Positions 31,005-34,001 of a stretch of 34,001 nt of DNA are shown piece by piece. The notes beneath the pieces are model-generated. The model saw only the letters and a program-made list of their open reading frames with translations, was not told the DNA's origin and did not search any database. The stretch spans positions 1-34,001 of the forward strand of contig JANQJG010000051.1 in the NCBI GenBank assembly GCA_028281785.1, written 5' to 3'. Within the stretch, counting starts at the first letter, position 1, and every line of letters starts with the position of its first letter. This DNA is from Rhodospirillales bacterium (GTDB taxonomy: Bacteria > Pseudomonadota > Alphaproteobacteria > Rhodospirillales > Shumkoniaceae). The translations under genes and the position numbers were made by a program.

Positions 31005-32064
31005 TCTGGTTACGGGCGGCGCCGGCTTTATCGGTTGGCATCTTGCCAAGGCGCTTTCCGAACGAGGTGAAGCCGTACGCATCCTGGACGTCAACAATCC
31101 AACGGATCTGCCCCCGACCGTGGAAACGATCTGCGGCGATGCCACGAATCGCGATGTCATCAGACGCGCGTTGTCGGGTGTGCGTACGGTCTTTCACTTG
31201 GCTGGGCACACCCATTTGTGGCTTCGCGACAAGCAGGGCTTCCACCGGGTCAACGTATTGGGCACACGCGTCCTGCTTTCGGAGTGCGCGAAGGCGGGGA
31301 TCGAGCGGGTCGTCTACACCTCAAGTTCGACCACATTGATCGGAAAGGACTATCGATCCTCCACCACCAAGGTTGACGAGCGCACCCGACTCGGCGTCGA
31401 CGATATGTTGGGGCCCTACTGCCGATCCAAGCTGATAGCGGAACAGGAGGCATTGTCCTGGGCAAAACGGGGACTGCCGGTTGTCGTCGTGATTCCCACG
31501 ATCCCGATTGGTCCCGGCGACCGAAACCTGACACCCCCGAGCCGTATGATCCTCGATTTCCTCAACGGGCGCACACCGGCCTTCCTCAACGCCATGCTTA
31601 ACATGATCGATGTGAGAGATATCGCCGATGGGCATATCGCCGCGTGCGAAAAAGGCATGGTGGGCGAGCGCTATATCCTCGGCAACCACAATCTGTGGAT
31701 CGCGCAGCTTCTGGATATTCTCCGGGAGCTCACTCAGTTGACAATGCCCAGACGCCGGGTTCCGCGAACGTTGGCCTATCTGGTCGGTATGCTGTCGGAG
31801 GGATGGGCCGATGCGGTTTCTGGCCGACCGCCCAAGGCGCCCCTCACGGGTGTCAGGCTTGCCCAGTTTCCCGTGGCTTTCGATTCGACAAAGGCGGTGT
31901 CGGAACTCGGCCTTCCTCAAAGCTCCATTCGCGAGGCCTTGCTGGACCAGATCCTGTGGCTGAGATCACGCGGACTGGTAACCCGCCCGCTTTCCCTGCA
32001 AAGCGCACAGGATACCGGCCTCGTCGGCCCGCACCATCGCCGTGTTCTCAGCGGCGGGCGATGA
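30934..32064 (+). CDS. NAD-dependent epimerase/dehydratase, HpnA-like extended SDR
   Basis: The 376-residue extended short-chain dehydrogenase/reductase has NAD-binding TGGAGFIG (27-34), acidic D52 after the second strand, TSSSTT (129-134) and the catalytic YCRSK (162-166). The substrate-domain text (IPTIPIGPGDRN, then RMILDFLNGRTPAFLN, LNMIDVRDIADGHIAACEKG and GERYILGNHNL) closely follows hopanoid-associated sugar epimerase HpnA and related enzymes. It probably modifies a nucleotide sugar or lipid-linked sugar. The ATG at 30934 has an AGGTGGGG site and overlaps the sulfotransferase by 71 bases; an ATG at 30997 would begin nearer the Rossmann strand. The pairing with a sulfotransferase suggests sugar modification followed by sulfation. 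Confidence 0.88.
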   Translation: MKSPPLNRLDGLRLPARPESGMVSLVTGGAGFIGWHLAKALSERGEAVRILDVNNPTDLPPTVETICGDATNRDVIRRALSGVRTVFHLAGHTHLWLRDKQGFHRVNVLGTRVLLSECAKAGIERVVYTSSSTTLIGKDYRSSTTKVDERTRLGVDDMLGPYCRSKLIAEQEALSWAKRGLPVVVVIPTIPIGPGDRNLTPPSRMILDFLNGRTPAFLNAMLNMIDVRDIADGHIAACEKGMVGERYILGNHNLWIAQLLDILRELTQLTMPRRRVPRTLAYLVGMLSEGWADAVSGRPPKAPLTGVRLAQFPVAFDSTKAVSELGLPQSSIREALLDQILWLRSRGLVTRPLSLQSAQDTGLVGPHHRRVLSGGR

Positions 32065-32206
32065 TCCACACGGCGTGGACGATCCCGGGAATGTATCCGA
32101 ACAGGGTTAGCAGGATGTTCACCCAGAACTGTGGTCCGATCCCGACCTGCAGGAAGACGCCCACCGGCGGCAGGAGTATGGCGAACAGGATTCGTATGAG
32201 GTCCAT
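32048..32206 (-). CDS. YqaE/Pmp3-family small membrane protein
   Basis: The 52-residue protein is below common length limits. It has two membrane helices with the family's signature LLPPVGVFLQVGIG (11-24) and FWVNILLTLFGYIPGIVHAVWII (28-49). Members of this family (Pmp3/YqaE/stress-induced hydrophobic peptides) affect membrane potential under salt and other stresses in eukaryotes; bacterial roles are unclear. The ribosome site GAAGGGATC precedes the ATG. Its last 17 bases overlap the 3' end of the epimerase gene on the opposite strand. The gene appears to be a single unit. Confidence 0.9.
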   Translation of the reverse strand: MDLIRILFAILLPPVGVFLQVGIGPQFWVNILLTLFGYIPGIVHAVWIIARR

Positions 32207-32320
32207 GGCATGATCCCTTCAAACTCCCAAATTCGACAGTCGGGCCGTGCTCCATCGCCACGTTTGTCGGCGGCGAGGCTCATGCCTGTCAAGTCCCCCA
32301 GAACCAACCGGCCCCGCATT

Positions 32321-33088
32321 TCATACCCAGCCGCCGTCGACGATGAAGTCCTGGGAGGTGCACATGCGGCTGTCATCGGCCGCCAGGAAAAGCACCATGC
32401 GTGCCACCTCAGACGGCAAAAGCGGCTCCTTCAGACACTGTAGCTTCAAAATCTCCGCGATATCCGCCTCCGTCAGCCAGAGCTCGAGCTGGCGCTTGGT
32501 GTGGACGGCACCCGGGAGCACGGCGTTCACCCGTATGTTGTCGGCGCCGAATTCGCGGGCGAGCCCGCGCGTCATGCCGCTGATGGCGGCCTTGGCGGCG
32601 AGGTATCCGGGAAGTCCCTCAAGACCGATTTTCCATACGATGGAACCGATGTTGACGATGGAACCGCCCCCGTTTGCGCGCATTTGATCGCGCACCGCCT
32701 GAGCCGCGAAAAACTGGTGATTGAGGTTCACGGCAAGGCGATCATTCCAGTATTCCGGTGTGACGTCCTCGACCCGGTGGCGGTCGTCGTTAGCTGCGTT
32801 GTTGACCAGCACGGAGATCGGCCCGAGCCGTTCGCCGACGCGCGCGATGGAAGCGTGCAGCGCGCGGACATCACATATGTCCACGGCAAGGAAACGCGGG
32901 GCCGGCTTTCCCGCGCCCGCGATCCGTTCGACCAAACCGCGTGACGCCTCTTCCTGTATATCCAGGAAGGCTACTCGAGCGCCCTGTTCGCAGAAATGCT
33001 CGACGATGCTCGCGCCGATCCCGGTGCCGCCGCCGGTGACCAGGACCACGCGGTCACGCAGGCTGGGGAAACGCGCGAATTGCGACAC
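32321..33088 (-). CDS. SDR sugar 1-dehydrogenase (galactose/arabinose/xylose dehydrogenase type)
   Basis: The 255-residue classical short-chain dehydrogenase has TGGGTGIG (18-25), D43 after the second strand (NAD preference), NNAAND (96-101), N121, S149 and the catalytic Y162-x3-K166. The blocks DDRHRVEDVTPEYWNDR (101-117) and HQFFAAQAV, and the C-terminus DDSRMCTSQDFIVDGGWV, are those of bacterial D-galactose, L-arabinose and D-xylose 1-dehydrogenases, which oxidise the free sugar to a lactone as the first step of non-phosphorylative pathways. It directly follows the sugar ABC ATPase with no gap between genes, so the substrate is probably the transported sugar. Which sugar is not determined. 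Confidence 0.9.
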   Translation of the reverse strand: MSQFARFPSLRDRVVLVTGGGTGIGASIVEHFCEQGARVAFLDIQEEASRGLVERIAGAGKPAPRFLAVDICDVRALHASIARVGERLGPISVLVNNAANDDRHRVEDVTPEYWNDRLAVNLNHQFFAAQAVRDQMRANGGGSIVNIGSIVWKIGLEGLPGYLAAKAAISGMTRGLAREFGADNIRVNAVLPGAVHTKRQLELWLTEADIAEILKLQCLKEPLLPSEVARMVLFLAADDSRMCTSQDFIVDGGWV

Positions 33089-33865
33089 CTAGTGAAAGCC
33101 CTTGAGCTCCTCCTCGGTCTCCTCTTCGGGCATCTTGCCCAGGATGATCATGCCTAGGACCTCGTCCTTGGTGACGTCGGACGTGTTCACGGTGCCGACC
33201 TTCTGGCCGTTCTTCATGACGGTGAGGCGATCCGAGAGGTCGAACACGTCGTGCAGATCATGGCTGATGAGGAAAATACCAATCCCCTCCGCCTTCAGCT
33301 GCTTGATCAACTCGGCGACCATGGCTGTCTCGTGCGGGCCGAGGGCGGCGGTCGGTTCGTCCATGATCAGGATCTTGGCGTTGTAGTAGATGGCCCGGGC
33401 GATGGCCACCGATTGCCGCTGCCCGCCCGACATGTTGCGAACAGGGTCCAGAACATTCTTGAAATTGGGATTGAGGCGGTTGATGACCTTGCGGCTTTCG
33501 GCCTCCATGGCGTCGTCGTCAAGGACGCCGAAGGCGGTCACGATCTCGCGGCCGAGGAACAGGTTGGCCGGGGCGTCGAGATTGTCGGCGAGGGCCAGGG
33601 TCTGATAGATGGTCTCGATGCCGTGGGCCTGGGCATCCCTGGGACCGTTGATGGCCACGGGCTCGCCGTTGATCAGGATCTCCCCCGCATCCCGCAGGAT
33701 GGCGCCCGACAAGGTCTTCATCAGCACGGACTTGCCGGCGCCGTTATGGCCCAGGACACCCACGACTTCACCGGGATGCAAGTCAAGGCTCACGTCGTTC
33801 ACGGCATGGACGCCGCCAAAGCGTTTGTGGATGCCGCGCATCTCGACCAGAGGCGTGGTTACCAT
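33089..33865 (-). CDS. Sugar ABC transporter ATP-binding protein (FrcA-like)
   Basis: The 258-residue single-domain ATPase has Walker A GHNGAGKS (39-46), Q-loop Q88, ABC signature MSGGQ (145-149), Walker B ILIMDEP (165-171) and the H-loop at H202. GHNGAGKS with N-terminal [13 protein letters not shown] is characteristic of CUT2-family sugar importers. Most CUT2 ATPases (RbsA, XylG) have two fused cassettes of about 500 residues, whereas this one has a single cassette like FrcA of fructose/ribose/mannose importers. AAAGGAG lies 10 bases before the ATG. The permease and binding-protein genes are not in the window and are expected upstream, beyond the right edge. Confidence 0.94.
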   Translation of the reverse strand: MVTTPLVEMRGIHKRFGGVHAVNDVSLDLHPGEVVGVLGHNGAGKSVLMKTLSGAILRDAGEILINGEPVAINGPRDAQAHGIETIYQTLALADNLDAPANLFLGREIVTAFGVLDDDAMEAESRKVINRLNPNFKNVLDPVRNMSGGQRQSVAIARAIYYNAKILIMDEPTAALGPHETAMVAELIKQLKAEGIGIFLISHDLHDVFDLSDRLTVMKNGQKVGTVNTSDVTKDEVLGMIILGKMPEEETEEELKGFH

Positions 33866-34001
33866 GGTTGAGATCTCCTTTCCCTAGGGCCTGTGGACAG
33901 TTACCGCATCGATCTGGTTCGAGACCAAAATCGTTGCGGACGAGGAGAGAAGCGCAAGGAAGTGTGGGCCACTTTCGAGCATTCTCGACAATGTCCGCGG
34001 C
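33866..34001. other. Right edge, upstream of the ABC ATPase gene
   Basis: These 136 bases contain the ribosome site of the ABC ATPase gene at their left end and otherwise no feature I can support. I cannot tell whether they hold the operon promoter or the tail of an upstream transporter gene. Confidence 0.4.

Overview
The window looks like chromosomal DNA of a GC-rich alphaproteobacterium, most likely a Rhodospirillales-type organism. This rests on codon use, a complete ccoNOQP-GHIS (fixNOQP-GHIS) cluster, a tripartite tricarboxylate transporter (TTT) system, FrcA-type sugar ABC transporter genes and the style of the intergenic palindromes. I saw no tRNA, rRNA, CRISPR array, transposase, phage gene or recognisable transcription-factor gene.

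Layout. (1) 1-4051: a small secreted protein of unknown function diverges from a large fusion of an EndoQ-type PHP endonuclease with a UvrD/PcrA helicase, a probable repair enzyme. (2) 4061-14614: a sulfatase-rich block with five type I (formylglycine) sulfatases (4925-6454, 7490-8971, 9003-10469, 10478-11968, 12216-13670), a two-lobed small-barrel protein (4061-4753), an EamA permease (6574-7470) and a beta-hydroxyacid-dehydrogenase-type oxidoreductase (13706-14614). (3) 14623-19217: a complete TTT importer (tctC-tctB-tctA), a GH43-like beta-propeller protein and a candidate 44-residue ORF coupled to it. (4) 19293-27976: the cbb3 cytochrome oxidase operon ccoN-O-Q-P followed by ccoG-H-I-S and a SafE/DsbD_2-like membrane protein, all on the minus strand. 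(5) 28331-32206: a GT4 glycosyltransferase, a divergent sulfotransferase plus HpnA-like epimerase pair, and a YqaE/Pmp3 mini-membrane protein. (6) 32321-33865: a sugar ABC transporter ATPase and a galactose/arabinose-dehydrogenase-type SDR, probably part of an operon continuing past the right edge.

How the genes may work together. Parts 2 and 3 read as a scavenging locus for sulfate-esterified organic matter. The sulfatases would remove sulfate, the TTT system would bring in a carboxylated product with high affinity, and the oxidoreductase would process a 3-hydroxyacid or aldehyde. The substrate is unknown, and neither a sulfatase-maturing enzyme nor a regulator is encoded here. The cbb3 cluster gives high-affinity respiration at low oxygen. 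Part 5 can add sulfate to a glycan or lipid, so the window holds genes for both making and breaking sulfate esters.

Most distinctive items: the EndoQ-UvrD fusion, the five-sulfatase/TTT locus with an oxidoreductase carrying an Arg at the position used by sulfolactaldehyde reductase for its sulfonate, two neighbouring TAGTGTG-bounded hairpins, and several short genes (ccoQ, YqaE-like, the 44-aa ORF) that length cut-offs miss.
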